Below, piece by piece: positions 1-8,585 of a stretch of 64,000 nt of DNA. Source of the stretch: Aminobacter anthyllidis. Lineage in GTDB: Bacteria > Pseudomonadota > Alphaproteobacteria > Rhizobiales > Rhizobiaceae. How positions within the stretch are numbered: the stretch's first letter is position 1; every line of letters starts with the position of its first letter. The DNA lies in contig NZ_JAFLWW010000007.1 in the NCBI RefSeq assembly GCF_018555685.1, forward strand, positions 124,001 to 188,000, given 5' to 3'. The notes beneath the pieces are model-generated. The model did not search any database, was not told the origin of the DNA, and saw nothing but the letters and a program-made list of their open reading frames with translations. The position numbers were made by a program, and so were the translations under genes.

Positions 1-247
1 CCGCGCCGGTTAGCATGCTTGCGCGCCCCGGCATCGACGTTCCCGGCACCGTTGAGCGCAGGCGAGTGATGGAAAGACCGTCTCCTGCCAAACGAAGAAG
101 CGTCGGCAACCGATGTTTGTGCTTTTCGAAATAGTCCGCGCTTACGCCGTCCATGAGGATCAGAATCGCTTTCGTAGGAGCGCGCGGCTTTATCGAGGCA
201 GGCGTCTGAAAACGAGCGGTAGGCTTGGATGGATTGGTGTGGGTCAT
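1..247 (-). CDS. Alkaline-phosphatase-superfamily phosphodiesterase, N-terminal part (cut by window edge)
   Basis: Reading the minus strand from an ATG at 247 gives 82 uninterrupted codons that run off the window. After a proline-rich start comes ILILMDGVSADYF, the metal-binding Asp strand of type I phosphodiesterase/nucleotide pyrophosphatase proteins, then STVPGTSMPGRASMLTG, the Thr-nucleophile loop of the same family. Members hydrolyse phosphate mono- or diesters or phosphonates. The gene is divergent from the aminotransferase fusion at 414, with 166 bases between them. Substrate cannot be told; a phosphonate or phosphorylated metabolite would fit the neighbour. Family assignment is good, exact function open. 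Confidence 0.7.
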   Translation of the reverse strand, partial: MTHTNPSKPTARFQTPASIKPRAPTKAILILMDGVSADYFEKHKHRLPTLLRLAGDGLSITRLRSTVPGTSMPGRASMLTGA

Positions 248-413
248 ATTGCACCTCGAAGAGACCGATCGAAACCGAAGTCCCCTATAGGCTTCGGATG
301 ACGCCGATATGAACGCATCACGGGATACTTCGAGCGCCCGTAAGTCGTTTTGATTTTGGGAATGGGCGCTTCTACGCGCGCTTTTTGCTTCCTTCAGAAG
401 AAAGGAGTCCGAG

Positions 414-2120
414 GTGGCCGATACGACCCGTGCTATTTTTATCCTCGATTTCGCAGGGCCAAAAATACATCTGTGGAGTGGCAGCTACGATGCACCGTTG
501 GTTCCTATCAACGGTCAGCCGCTCTTGGACCGTCTCGTCAACGCCTGTGTCGAAAACGGCATTGAAGATGTCACCGTCGTTGAAAACTTGAGCAGCGGCA
601 CATTCGATGGGTTCCGCCTGCAGGACAGTACAAATACGCTTTCGTGGCACGACGCGCATGACGGCGATCTCATTGAGAAGTTCCGCCAACATGATGGCGA
701 TACCCTCCTGATATGGGGAACGCCGCTTTTCGACAGTGAGGTTCTTGACGGTATCGATGTCAACAAAGGTTTGCGCGGCTCCGCTTGGCGGCCCGACGCG
801 CCGACCGGGATTTATCGATTGAGTGCTGATGTTCTACGCAATCTTCTGGCCGAAAGCCGCGCCGCGGCATCTCTGCATCAGGCCTTGAGCACGTTGGTCG
901 CGGGCCTGTCCCAGCTGGACGGAGCGTTGCCTGACAATGTGCTGAATGTTGGCTCCAAGCTGCTCGATATTTGCGACGGTGTCGACGCATCCATCGCGGA
1001 ATTTCGGTGTGACAAGGAGAACGTGCTGCGGCGTCTGGAAACGAGCGTCGGAGGTTATTGGCGCAAGCCAATCGCCGAGCACATGCTTCTTTGCAATACC
1101 CGCTTCCCTCCCAAGACTTTTTACGATCGGCTGGCGGCGAGGCTCGAAGGCGTGTTGACATGCTATCCTTCTCAGCAGATCGATATCGCTTCAGTTGTTG
1201 GCACGATGACCTCGCAGCAGCCGGACTTTATTGCAGTCGGAAACGGGGTGACCGATCTCATCCAGGCGCTCTATTCAACGCTGAACCCCACAATCGCGAT
1301 TCCCGTGCCGACGTTCGCCGGCTTTCAAACACCACTCGATGACGAACAAAAGAACAACTTCGTCCTCACCCCGCCCTATTTCGATCTCGACGTTCGAGCT
1401 TTCCTGGAATTCGTACTGGCGACAGGCGCGGATACGGCAATCGTTGTAAATCCAAACAATCCGACCGGTCGACTTGTTGATCATGCTGACGTGGCATGGC
1501 TGGCGGAGGCCCTAGGATCTCGAGGGCGGCGGCTGATCGTGGATGAATCGTTCATTGATTTCCCCGCTGATGGCCGATCAAACAGCGTTGAGACTCTGGT
1601 GCCGTCCTGTGCCAATTTGATCGTGGTGAAGAGCCTTGGAAAGGTCTTCGGACTTGGAGGAATCCGGCTCGCCTACCTCATGGCTGGCGATCCCGCGCTC
1701 GTTGCCGCTGTGCGCCGGAAACTGCCGCTGTGGAACATTAACGGTATTGCGGAATACACACTGTTCCTGCTTCCCGAATTCGCAGAGGAACTGGAACACA
1801 GTCTAGAGATGTTGCGAGAAGATAGAGAGCTGTTCATCGAGGAGCTGCGGACGGTACCGGGCCTCGACGTCGTACCTTCGCAAACGAATTTCATCTTGTG
1901 CCGGCTGCCTGAAAATTCGGTATCCGCTGCCGAGCTCAAGCGCCGCCTCGTTCTGTTCGAATCCGTCCTCGTAAGAGAATGCGGCTATCAAGCCATGAAC
2001 GACGCAGATCGATATCTGCGCCTGACGGTTCGAAGTCGGACGGAAAACGAAAGGCTGGCAAAAGCTCTGCGGCGCACCTTAAGCCGCTCAACGGCCTCTG
2101 AGAGTGACGCCCTGACGTGA
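414..2120 (+). CDS. Nucleotidyltransferase-like domain fused to a HisC/CobD-type PLP aminotransferase
   Basis: Starts at GTG 414, seven bases after a clear AAGGAG. The 568-residue protein has an N-terminal domain resembling sugar-phosphate or aminoalkylphosphonate nucleotidyltransferases (APLVPINGQPLLDRLVNAC at about 26-45), but the usual Gly-rich GxGxR nucleotide loop is absent. From about residue 210 it is a fold-type I aminotransferase: NPNNPTG near 350, VDESFIDF near 385, and the PLP lysine in VKSLGKVFGLGG near 415. Nucleotidyltransferase-aminotransferase fusions are known in aminoethylphosphonate biosynthesis (PntC-type), so a phosphonate or phospho-amino substrate is possible but inferred. 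It is followed by a DeoR gene and an ABC importer on the same strand. Confidence 0.7.
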   Translation: MADTTRAIFILDFAGPKIHLWSGSYDAPLVPINGQPLLDRLVNACVENGIEDVTVVENLSSGTFDGFRLQDSTNTLSWHDAHDGDLIEKFRQHDGDTLLIWGTPLFDSEVLDGIDVNKGLRGSAWRPDAPTGIYRLSADVLRNLLAESRAAASLHQALSTLVAGLSQLDGALPDNVLNVGSKLLDICDGVDASIAEFRCDKENVLRRLETSVGGYWRKPIAEHMLLCNTRFPPKTFYDRLAARLEGVLTCYPSQQIDIASVVGTMTSQQPDFIAVGNGVTDLIQALYSTLNPTIAIPVPTFAGFQTPLDDEQKNNFVLTPPYFDLDVRAFLEFVLATGADTAIVVNPNNPTGRLVDHADVAWLAEALGSRGRRLIVDESFIDFPADGRSNSVETLVPSCANLIVVKSLGKVFGLGGIRLAYLMAGDPALVAAVRRKLPLWNINGIAEYTLFLLPEFAEELEHSLEMLREDRELFIEELRTVPGLDVVPSQTNFILCRLPENSVSAAELKRRLVLFESVLVRECGYQAMNDADRYLRLTVRSRTENERLAKALRRTLSRSTASESDALT

Positions 2121-2174
2121 CATTTGCGCAGCGAACTGAATAGTCTTTTTTCGAATGCCGCGAGAGAGAGAAGC

Positions 2175-2966
2175 ATGTCGCTAAGTTACAATCGTCATAA
2201 AAGGCTCGTTGAAATCATCCAGGCGAATGGCGAAGTGCGCATCCGAGATTTGATGCAGCGGTTCAATATTTCAGAAGAGACTGCGCGGCGGGATATCAAA
2301 CGGCTCGAGCAGGATGGCTTGGTCGCACGGGTCCATGGTGGCGCGGTCGCAACGCAACAGCCAAAGCTGCTGGCCATCTCATCGCGAGCTGTTTCCGAGC
2401 GCGCGGAAAAAAGCACCATCGCTGAGATCGCCCTGGGTCTTCTGAAGCCCGGTCAGAATCTCTTCTTCGGGGGCGGCAGCACCATTCTGTCGTTGGCCAG
2501 CCGCATATCGGCCCTCCCGGAAATGCGCGTCGTCACCAACATGGTCGATACTGCCATCGCCGCGGCCGAAGGCTATCGGCATCGCGTTGTCATGCTGGGG
2601 GGCGATTTCAATGTCGATTTCCGGACCGTAACCGGATTCACCGCCTTGCGTACACTCCGCGAACAGCAGATCGACGTCGCATTTATCGGCGTCAATGCGG
2701 TCCATCCGAATGGCGTCTTCGACCATGAACAGGTCGGACAGGAGCTTGCTGCGACGCTCTGCGAGCAAGCACGGAAAATTGTCATTCTCGCCGATCACAG
2801 CAAATTCGGCTTGTCGGCGCGTTACCGCATCCTGCCCCATTCGGCGATTACCGCGATCATCACCGACCGGAGGCCTGCATCGGACATGCTGGACAAGATC
2901 GAAGCCGCTGGTGTTGAAGTTCTATATCCGCAAAACCGTCACAACCCCGCACTGGTCTCTACTTGA
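2175..2966 (+). CDS. DeoR-family transcriptional regulator
   Basis: The 263-residue protein begins MSLSYNRHKRLVEIIQANG and carries the DeoR winged helix (ISEETARRDIKRLEQDG, about 30-45), followed by the sugar-isomerase-like sensor domain with FFGGGSTI and the C-terminal ADHSKFG block. The reading frame opens earlier, at TTG 2124, but ATG 2175 matches the family N-terminus and sits behind a GAGAGAG purine run. DeoR regulators usually repress catabolic genes and respond to a phosphorylated sugar or related metabolite. Placement between the aminotransferase fusion and the ABC transporter suggests it controls that locus. Confidence 0.88.
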   Translation: MSLSYNRHKRLVEIIQANGEVRIRDLMQRFNISEETARRDIKRLEQDGLVARVHGGAVATQQPKLLAISSRAVSERAEKSTIAEIALGLLKPGQNLFFGGGSTILSLASRISALPEMRVVTNMVDTAIAAAEGYRHRVVMLGGDFNVDFRTVTGFTALRTLREQQIDVAFIGVNAVHPNGVFDHEQVGQELAATLCEQARKIVILADHSKFGLSARYRILPHSAITAIITDRRPASDMLDKIEAAGVEVLYPQNRHNPALVST

Positions 2967-3156
2967 TCCTCTTCTTTCAGCCCGCACGGCTGACCCAACC
3001 GTGAAACATTTTTTTCCTTTTGATTTCAATAACCAACACAATCCGTCTCAAACCTGCAAAAAACCGTCACATAACCGCGCTATGTCTCAGCCCGTCTCGG
3101 GAGCGGATTTCATTCGCTCCGATTGTCATCCCGACTGAAAGAGAGGGGATTTTGAT

Positions 3157-4719
3157 ATGCAAACGACACGTCGCAGATTTCTCGGCATGACCGCCATGGC
3201 GGCTGGCGCAATAGCATTGCCGAACACGATCATGGCGGCAACCGGCCGGCGGCCGAACCTCAATATTGCCGTTCAGGACCTGCGCACAATTCTGGAACCG
3301 GTGGACGGCTCCTCCATCGCCAACGTTTCCTGGCGGGTGCAATACAGCATTTTCGATCAGCTTTTACGGACCGACTACAACGACAATTTTCGCCTGAATT
3401 TCGCGCTCGCGACATCATTGAAGCAAATTGACGCCACGATCCATGAGATCAGGTTGCGCGACAATGTGAAGTTTCATGACGGTTCCACAATGACGGCGGA
3501 TGACGTTGTCTTCTCGCTCGGGCCGGATCGACTGCGCGGCGAAAATGCGCCGGGCGCGGCCGTGTTTGCCAACTTCCTCTCCTCGCTTGCCGATGTGCAG
3601 AAGATCAATGATCGCACTGTCCGTTTGATCACCAGGACAGAGGATCCGGTCTTTGCCCAGCGGCTCGGCGCGTGGGGCACGCAGATCATCAGCGCCAGGG
3701 CACGGGCTGGCGCCAGCAGCTATGACGCCTGGGCGACGAAGCCGATCGGGACCGGCCCTTACAAGATCGGCGAGGTCCGCAATGGCGACGAGATCACACT
3801 GGTGGCGCACGACGAATATTGGGGAGGCCAGCCGCCATTTGCCTCGATCCGCTTCAAGCGGCTGCCGGAAATCGCCGCGCGCATCGCCGGACTGAAGTCG
3901 GGCGATTACGATATCGTCACAGACATCACTCCGGACCACATTGCCGAAATTGAGGGTGTCAACGGCCTCTCGATCGTTGGTGGCGAAGCCATGTGGTTCC
4001 GCTTTCTCACATTTGCTCCGCTCAGGACTCCCATCCTGAAAGATGTCGATCTGCGTCGCGCGCTCGCTCTCGCTATCGATCGCGGTGCGCTGGCGGACGG
4101 CCTCTGGGACGGCCGGGCGAAAGCGCTGACCAGCTGGCAGCTACCGATCTTCGGCGAGATCAACGACCCCAACCGCAAGGGGGTGTCCTATGATCCGGCG
4201 CAGGTCAAGGAACTGCTCGCCAAGTCATCCTACAGAGGTGAGGAAATCCCATACCCTTCCGTCGGCACCTATTATCCGATGCAGCTCGCCGAGAACCAGG
4301 CGCTTGTCGAGATGTGGAAGGCTGCCGGAATCAACGTCAAGCTGATCATGTGTGAAAACTGGACGCAGGTCGGCGACATTGGCGGCATCAATGACACGTC
4401 CGGCGGCGCCTTCTACGCCGATCCCGTTTCCATGCTGTGGCAGATTATCGGTCCGACCAATGACCTCCAGTCAACAGGTGGCTGGACCAATGCCGAGTTT
4501 AACGCGCGCGGTCACGAGCTTGAAACGACGACCGATCTCGCCAAGCGCCAGGCGGCCTTCAAACGGATGCAGGACATTGTCGAGATCGAGGACCCTTGCA
4601 TCACGCCGCTGCATTCCATGCCCTTTATCTATGGGCAGCAGGCGGATGTCAGCTGGCAGCCCAACCCGTTGCCGCAAATGTATCTCGGTCCGAAGATGCC
4701 GCCTGAGCCGGTGGCCTGA
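3157..4719 (+). CDS. ABC transporter substrate-binding protein, family 5 (dipeptide/opine type), Tat-exported
   Basis: A 520-residue periplasmic solute receptor. The N-terminus has a twin-arginine export signal (RRRFLG at 5-10, hydrophobic stretch, then a MAA cleavage region). The body matches the DppA/OppA family: RDNVKFHDGSTMTADDVVFS near 105, IGTGPYKI near 195, and ALAIDRGALADGLWDG near 305. It is the first gene of a five-gene importer operon, six bases ahead of the ATPase gene. A GAAAGAGAGGG ribosome site precedes the ATG. The ligand is unknown; peptides, opines or glycosides are typical for this family. Confidence 0.9.
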   Translation: MQTTRRRFLGMTAMAAGAIALPNTIMAATGRRPNLNIAVQDLRTILEPVDGSSIANVSWRVQYSIFDQLLRTDYNDNFRLNFALATSLKQIDATIHEIRLRDNVKFHDGSTMTADDVVFSLGPDRLRGENAPGAAVFANFLSSLADVQKINDRTVRLITRTEDPVFAQRLGAWGTQIISARARAGASSYDAWATKPIGTGPYKIGEVRNGDEITLVAHDEYWGGQPPFASIRFKRLPEIAARIAGLKSGDYDIVTDITPDHIAEIEGVNGLSIVGGEAMWFRFLTFAPLRTPILKDVDLRRALALAIDRGALADGLWDGRAKALTSWQLPIFGEINDPNRKGVSYDPAQVKELLAKSSYRGEEIPYPSVGTYYPMQLAENQALVEMWKAAGINVKLIMCENWTQVGDIGGINDTSGGAFYADPVSMLWQIIGPTNDLQSTGGWTNAEFNARGHELETTTDLAKRQAAFKRMQDIVEIEDPCITPLHSMPFIYGQQADVSWQPNPLPQMYLGPKMPPEPVA

Positions 4720-4724
4720 GTTCC

Positions 4725-5756
4725 ATGCTGCATAAGTCTTTCCAGAACAGCGCGGGCGCCGCGCTGTTGCCGGCTCATGGCATCGGGGCTTCCGCCACCA
4801 AACCTGCCATCAGCATTGCTGGCTTGAGGGTGGCGTTCGGCGATGTGCCTGTGCTGCACGGTGTCGATCTCGCTGTGAACAAAGGCGAGGCCTTGGGTAT
4901 CGTTGGCGAATCCGGCTGCGGCAAGTCCGTGACTTGGCGGGCGGTTCTTGGCCTGCTGCCGAAATCCGCCGAGATCGGGGGCGAGGCCAGGATTGGTGAT
5001 CTCGATCTTGTGGGCGCACGACAATCCGTTTTGGATCGGGTGCGCGGCGGACGCATTGCCATGATCTTCCAGGATCCGGCCAGCGCGCTGAACCCGGTGC
5101 ATCGCATCGGCGCGCAGATCACCGAAGCGCTTCGCCTGCACCGTGGCCTCAGCGGTGCCGCCGCCCGTGCCCAGGCCTGCTGCCTGCTCGACCAGGTCGG
5201 GATAGCCGCTGCGGCAAGCAGGCTCAACGCGTACCCCCACGAACTGTCGGGCGGCCAGAACCAGCGGGTGATGATTGCCATCGCGCTCGCCGGCCGGCCC
5301 GAACTGCTGATCGCCGATGAGCCAACGACCGCGCTCGACGCTACCGTGCAGGCGCAGATCCTGCTGCTGCTCAAAGATATTCAACGCGACACAGGCATGG
5401 CGCTGGTCATGATCAGCCATGATCTCGCCGCGGTGGCGGCCGTCTGTGACCGGGCATGCGTCATGTATGCGGGCCAGATCGTCGAAACGGCGCCGAAACA
5501 CACGCTTCTGACCGCGCCGGAGCACCCCTATACACGCGACCTGATCGGTGCCATTCCGCCCTCGCACGGTCCGCGCATGCGGTTGACCGCCATTGCCGGC
5601 GCGCCGCCACAACGCAATCTGCCGCCGGGATGCGCCTATGCGCCACGCTGCCGGCACGCGATCGCGGTATGTCGCACGAGCCGACCGGAACCGCGGCAGG
5701 TCGCCGCGCGGCATTCGGTGCGTTGCCTTCGTTTGGACGCCGGCACGTATCAATGA
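4725..5756 (+). CDS. Peptide/opine ABC importer ATP-binding protein, OppD/DppD type
   Basis: A 343-residue nucleotide-binding subunit with Walker A GESGCGKS at 61-68, signature LSGGQNQRVMIA, Walker B LLIADEPT and the C-terminal Opp/Dpp extension with a Cys cluster (GCAYAPRC) seen in these importers. It energises uptake of the ligand bound by the protein encoded just upstream. Its stop overlaps the start of the second ATPase (ATGA at 5753-5756), the usual translational coupling of dpp/opp operons. Confidence 0.92.
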   Translation: MLHKSFQNSAGAALLPAHGIGASATKPAISIAGLRVAFGDVPVLHGVDLAVNKGEALGIVGESGCGKSVTWRAVLGLLPKSAEIGGEARIGDLDLVGARQSVLDRVRGGRIAMIFQDPASALNPVHRIGAQITEALRLHRGLSGAAARAQACCLLDQVGIAAAASRLNAYPHELSGGQNQRVMIAIALAGRPELLIADEPTTALDATVQAQILLLLKDIQRDTGMALVMISHDLAAVAAVCDRACVMYAGQIVETAPKHTLLTAPEHPYTRDLIGAIPPSHGPRMRLTAIAGAPPQRNLPPGCAYAPRCRHAIAVCRTSRPEPRQVAARHSVRCLRLDAGTYQ

Positions 5757-6712
5757 CCCTGCTGCGTCTCAACAACATCACCCGTCGCTTTCCGCTCGGC
5801 TCGCCACTCTACGGACCGCGGAAATATCTTGTAGCAGTCGATGGCGTGTCGCTGGATGTCGAGATGGGCCGGACGACCGGCATTGTCGGCGAATCCGGAT
5901 GCGGCAAGTCCACCACCGGCCGTATTGCGCTCGGTCTGGAGCCGCCGGACAGCGGAGGTGTGCTGTTTCAGGGTTTTCCGCTGCCGCGCATCGACAGCAA
6001 AAAGTGGCGCGCGCAGCGGCGCCAGATGCAGCTGGTCTTTCAGGACACCTTGGCAGCGCTTGACCGCCGAATGACTGTCAGCGCTCTCATCGCCGAGCCG
6101 CTGGCGATTCACGGGATTGGCGATTCGGCAAGCCGCGAGCAACGTGTGGCCGAGCTTCTCCACGGCGTCGGCCTCGGCGAAGACCATGGCAGGCTCTATC
6201 CGCATCAGCTTTCCGGCGGCCAGCGCCAACGCGTCGTGCTTGCCCGGGCGCTCGCGCCAAAACCCTCGCTTCTGGTTTGCGATGAGCCGGTCTCGGCGCT
6301 CGACCTGTCCGTCCAGGCGCAAATCGTCAATCTGCTCATGGATCTTCAGCAGGAGCTCGGGATCGGCCTCTTGTTCATCAGCCATGACTTGCGGGTCGTT
6401 CGCCATGTCAGCGACCGGATCGTCGTCATGTATCTTGGCCGCGTCGTCGAGCAGGGGCGCGCCGACGCCATTATCGATCAACCCGCCCATCCCTATACGC
6501 AGGCGCTCGTCTCTGCCATGCCGAGGCTTCCGGGCGGCTTCGATCATTATGTGGCGTTGCCAGGCGAGCCGCCGAGCCCCACCGATCGGCCCTGCGGATG
6601 CCCGTTTCATCCACGCTGTCCACTTGCGCGCGATGTCTGCCGCCAGAGCCTGCCCGAACTCCTGCCGCTAGGACCGGAACGGCAGGTCGCCTGCCATGTG
6701 GTGAGGCATTGA
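5753..6712 (+). CDS. Peptide/opine ABC importer ATP-binding protein, OppF/DppF type
   Basis: The start is taken at ATG 5753, overlapping the previous stop; the open frame extends upstream to 5456 but that part is antisense-free read-through of the oppD-like gene. The 319-residue protein has Walker A GESGCGKS at 46-53, signature LSGGQRQRVVLARAL, Walker B LLVCDEP and the terminal CPFHPRCPLA oligopeptide-transporter motif. It pairs with the preceding ATPase on the inner face of the membrane. Its TGA overlaps the permease ATG at 6712. Confidence 0.92.
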   Translation: MTLLRLNNITRRFPLGSPLYGPRKYLVAVDGVSLDVEMGRTTGIVGESGCGKSTTGRIALGLEPPDSGGVLFQGFPLPRIDSKKWRAQRRQMQLVFQDTLAALDRRMTVSALIAEPLAIHGIGDSASREQRVAELLHGVGLGEDHGRLYPHQLSGGQRQRVVLARALAPKPSLLVCDEPVSALDLSVQAQIVNLLMDLQQELGIGLLFISHDLRVVRHVSDRIVVMYLGRVVEQGRADAIIDQPAHPYTQALVSAMPRLPGGFDHYVALPGEPPSPTDRPCGCPFHPRCPLARDVCRQSLPELLPLGPERQVACHVVRH

Positions 6713-7653
6713 TGAGTGCGGTGTTTCGTTTCGCCGGCCCCAAGCTCCTGCGTGCGGGCCTGTCGATCCTGATCGTAGTGACCTTTACATTCGTGGTGCT
6801 GCGGGCCTCTGGAGACCCGGCGCTGCAGATACTCGGTCCCAGCGCCCGCGCCCCGGATCTTGAGGCGTTTCGCCGGCATTGGGGGCTCGATCAGCCTCTG
6901 TATGTGCAATATGTCCGCTATGTCCTGGCGGCACTTCACTGCGATTTCGGGAATTCCATGCTGGCTGGAAAACCGGCCCTGCAGCTGGTGTTCGAGCGCG
7001 CGCCCCTGACATTGGCGCTGATGCTGCCTGCACTGGCGCTCACGATGCTGATCGGCATTCCGGTCGGCGCTTACGCCGCCATGCATCGCGACACCTGGGT
7101 CGACCGATCGGTGATGATGCTGACCGTGTTCGGCTTCACCGTGCCAAGCTTCGTGCTCGGGCTATTGCTGATCCTGATCTTTTCCGTGACGCTCGGCCTG
7201 TTCCCATCCGGCGGCGCGGATCGGCCGGAAAGCTTCGTGCTGCCGGTGCTCACGCTTGGTCTGGGCGGGGCGGCCATTATCGCGCGCTTCACGCGTAGCG
7301 CCATGATCGAAGTTCTGTCGCAGCTCTACATCGTGGCGGCCAGCGCCAAGGGCGTGACGTGGCGGCAGGTGGTTCGCCACCATGCCTTTCCGAATGCGAT
7401 CATTCCTGTGCTGACGCTGTTCGGTCTGATGCTCGGCGGGCAGGTCGCGGGTGCCGTACTGGTGGAAAGCGTCTTCGGCTGGCCCGGCATCGGCCAATTG
7501 CTGGTGGTTTCGGTTGCGAACCGTGATCTCGCCGTGGTGCAGGTCATCCTCCTTCTCGTGGCGCTGACCATGACATCGGCCAACCTGCTGATGGACCTGC
7601 TTTACGGCGTGTTCGATCCGCGCCTGCGTGGAACAAACTCAGGATCGCAATGA
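6712..7653 (+). CDS. Peptide/opine ABC importer permease, DppB type
   Basis: Start at ATG 6712, overlapping the preceding TGA; an upstream in-frame ATG at 6598 lies inside the ATPase gene and is rejected. The 313-residue membrane protein has about six hydrophobic helices (LSILIVVTFTFVVLRASGDP first) and the permease EAA loop (IVAASAKGVTWRQVVRHHAFPN, shortened here: AKGVTWRQV...HAFPNA). It forms half of the membrane channel. The next permease begins inside its stop codon (ATGA at 7650). Confidence 0.9.
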   Translation: MSAVFRFAGPKLLRAGLSILIVVTFTFVVLRASGDPALQILGPSARAPDLEAFRRHWGLDQPLYVQYVRYVLAALHCDFGNSMLAGKPALQLVFERAPLTLALMLPALALTMLIGIPVGAYAAMHRDTWVDRSVMMLTVFGFTVPSFVLGLLLILIFSVTLGLFPSGGADRPESFVLPVLTLGLGGAAIIARFTRSAMIEVLSQLYIVAASAKGVTWRQVVRHHAFPNAIIPVLTLFGLMLGGQVAGAVLVESVFGWPGIGQLLVVSVANRDLAVVQVILLLVALTMTSANLLMDLLYGVFDPRLRGTNSGSQ

Positions 7654-8510
7654 AAACGGCAACTGTAGAAACCAACCGTCCGTCGCCTCGCACGGTGGAC
7701 CTGCCGACACTCCTTGCTGTGGGCTGGGTTCTCCTCATGCTCTTCACGGCGCTCGCCGCGCCGCTGATGGCTCCCTATGAGATCACTTCCATCGACCTGC
7801 GCCATCGCCTGACGCCGCCCGTCGGCTTTGGCGGAACGATGCTACATGCCCTGGGAACCGACGATCTGGGCCGTGATGTGGCCTCGCGTCTTTTCTACTC
7901 GATCCGCACCAGCTTGCTGGTCGCCTTCGGCGCCACTGCGATCAGCGTGTTGGTCGGTACCGGGATCGGTTTCATCGCGGCGTATTTCCGCGGGCTCGTC
8001 GAGCATGCCCTGCTGCTAATGATCGACGTACAGGCTTCGCTACCATTCCTAATCGTGGCGCTGGCAATGCTCGCCTGTTTCGGTAATTCACTGACGCTGT
8101 TCGTCGCCCTGATGGGACTTTATGGCTGGGAGCGGAATGCGCGGTTGGCACGAGGACTGGCAATCACCGCCAGCGCGCAGGGCTATGCGAGCGCAACGCG
8201 CCAACTCGGCGCCCATCCGCTGCGTGTCTATCTGCGGCATATCCTGCCCAACAGCGCGGCGACGCTTCTCGTGGCGGCGACGGTGACCTTTCCGGAAATC
8301 GTCCTGGTGGAAAGCGGACTCTCCTTCCTCGGCCTCGGCGTTCAACCGCCGATGACCAGCCTGGGTGTCATGGTCGCGGCCGGCCGCGAGTATATCACCC
8401 GCGCCTCCTGGATGCTGCTCGCTCCAAGCCTCGTCATTGTCATCACGGCCGTTGCCGTTAGCGTCCTGGGCGACTGGTTGCGCGATAAGCTCGACCCGAC
8501 CCTCAAATAA
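7650..8510 (+). CDS. Peptide/opine ABC importer permease, DppC type
   Basis: A 286-residue permease with an N-terminal helix (LAVGWVLLMLFTALAAPLM), the LGTDDLGRDVASRL motif that is diagnostic of DppC-like subunits near 70, and the EAA loop (RQLGAHPLRVYLRHILPN) near 185. It completes the five-gene importer. It ends 75 bases before the stop of the convergent dGTPase gene; no clear terminator hairpin is visible in that gap. Confidence 0.9.
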   Translation: MKTATVETNRPSPRTVDLPTLLAVGWVLLMLFTALAAPLMAPYEITSIDLRHRLTPPVGFGGTMLHALGTDDLGRDVASRLFYSIRTSLLVAFGATAISVLVGTGIGFIAAYFRGLVEHALLLMIDVQASLPFLIVALAMLACFGNSLTLFVALMGLYGWERNARLARGLAITASAQGYASATRQLGAHPLRVYLRHILPNSAATLLVAATVTFPEIVLVESGLSFLGLGVQPPMTSLGVMVAAGREYITRASWMLLAPSLVIVITAVAVSVLGDWLRDKLDPTLK

Positions 8511-8585
8511 CGGTTTCCCAATGCAAAGGAGCTGATCTTCATACTTGTCGACGGCTGCGCTCTTGCCCGGAATGGGGTGCCGAAC

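Noticed and set aside
4629-5753. 374-residue minus-strand frame over the ABC ATPase genes
   Set aside because: It is the antisense of a clear ABC ATPase; no recognisable domain or ribosome site.
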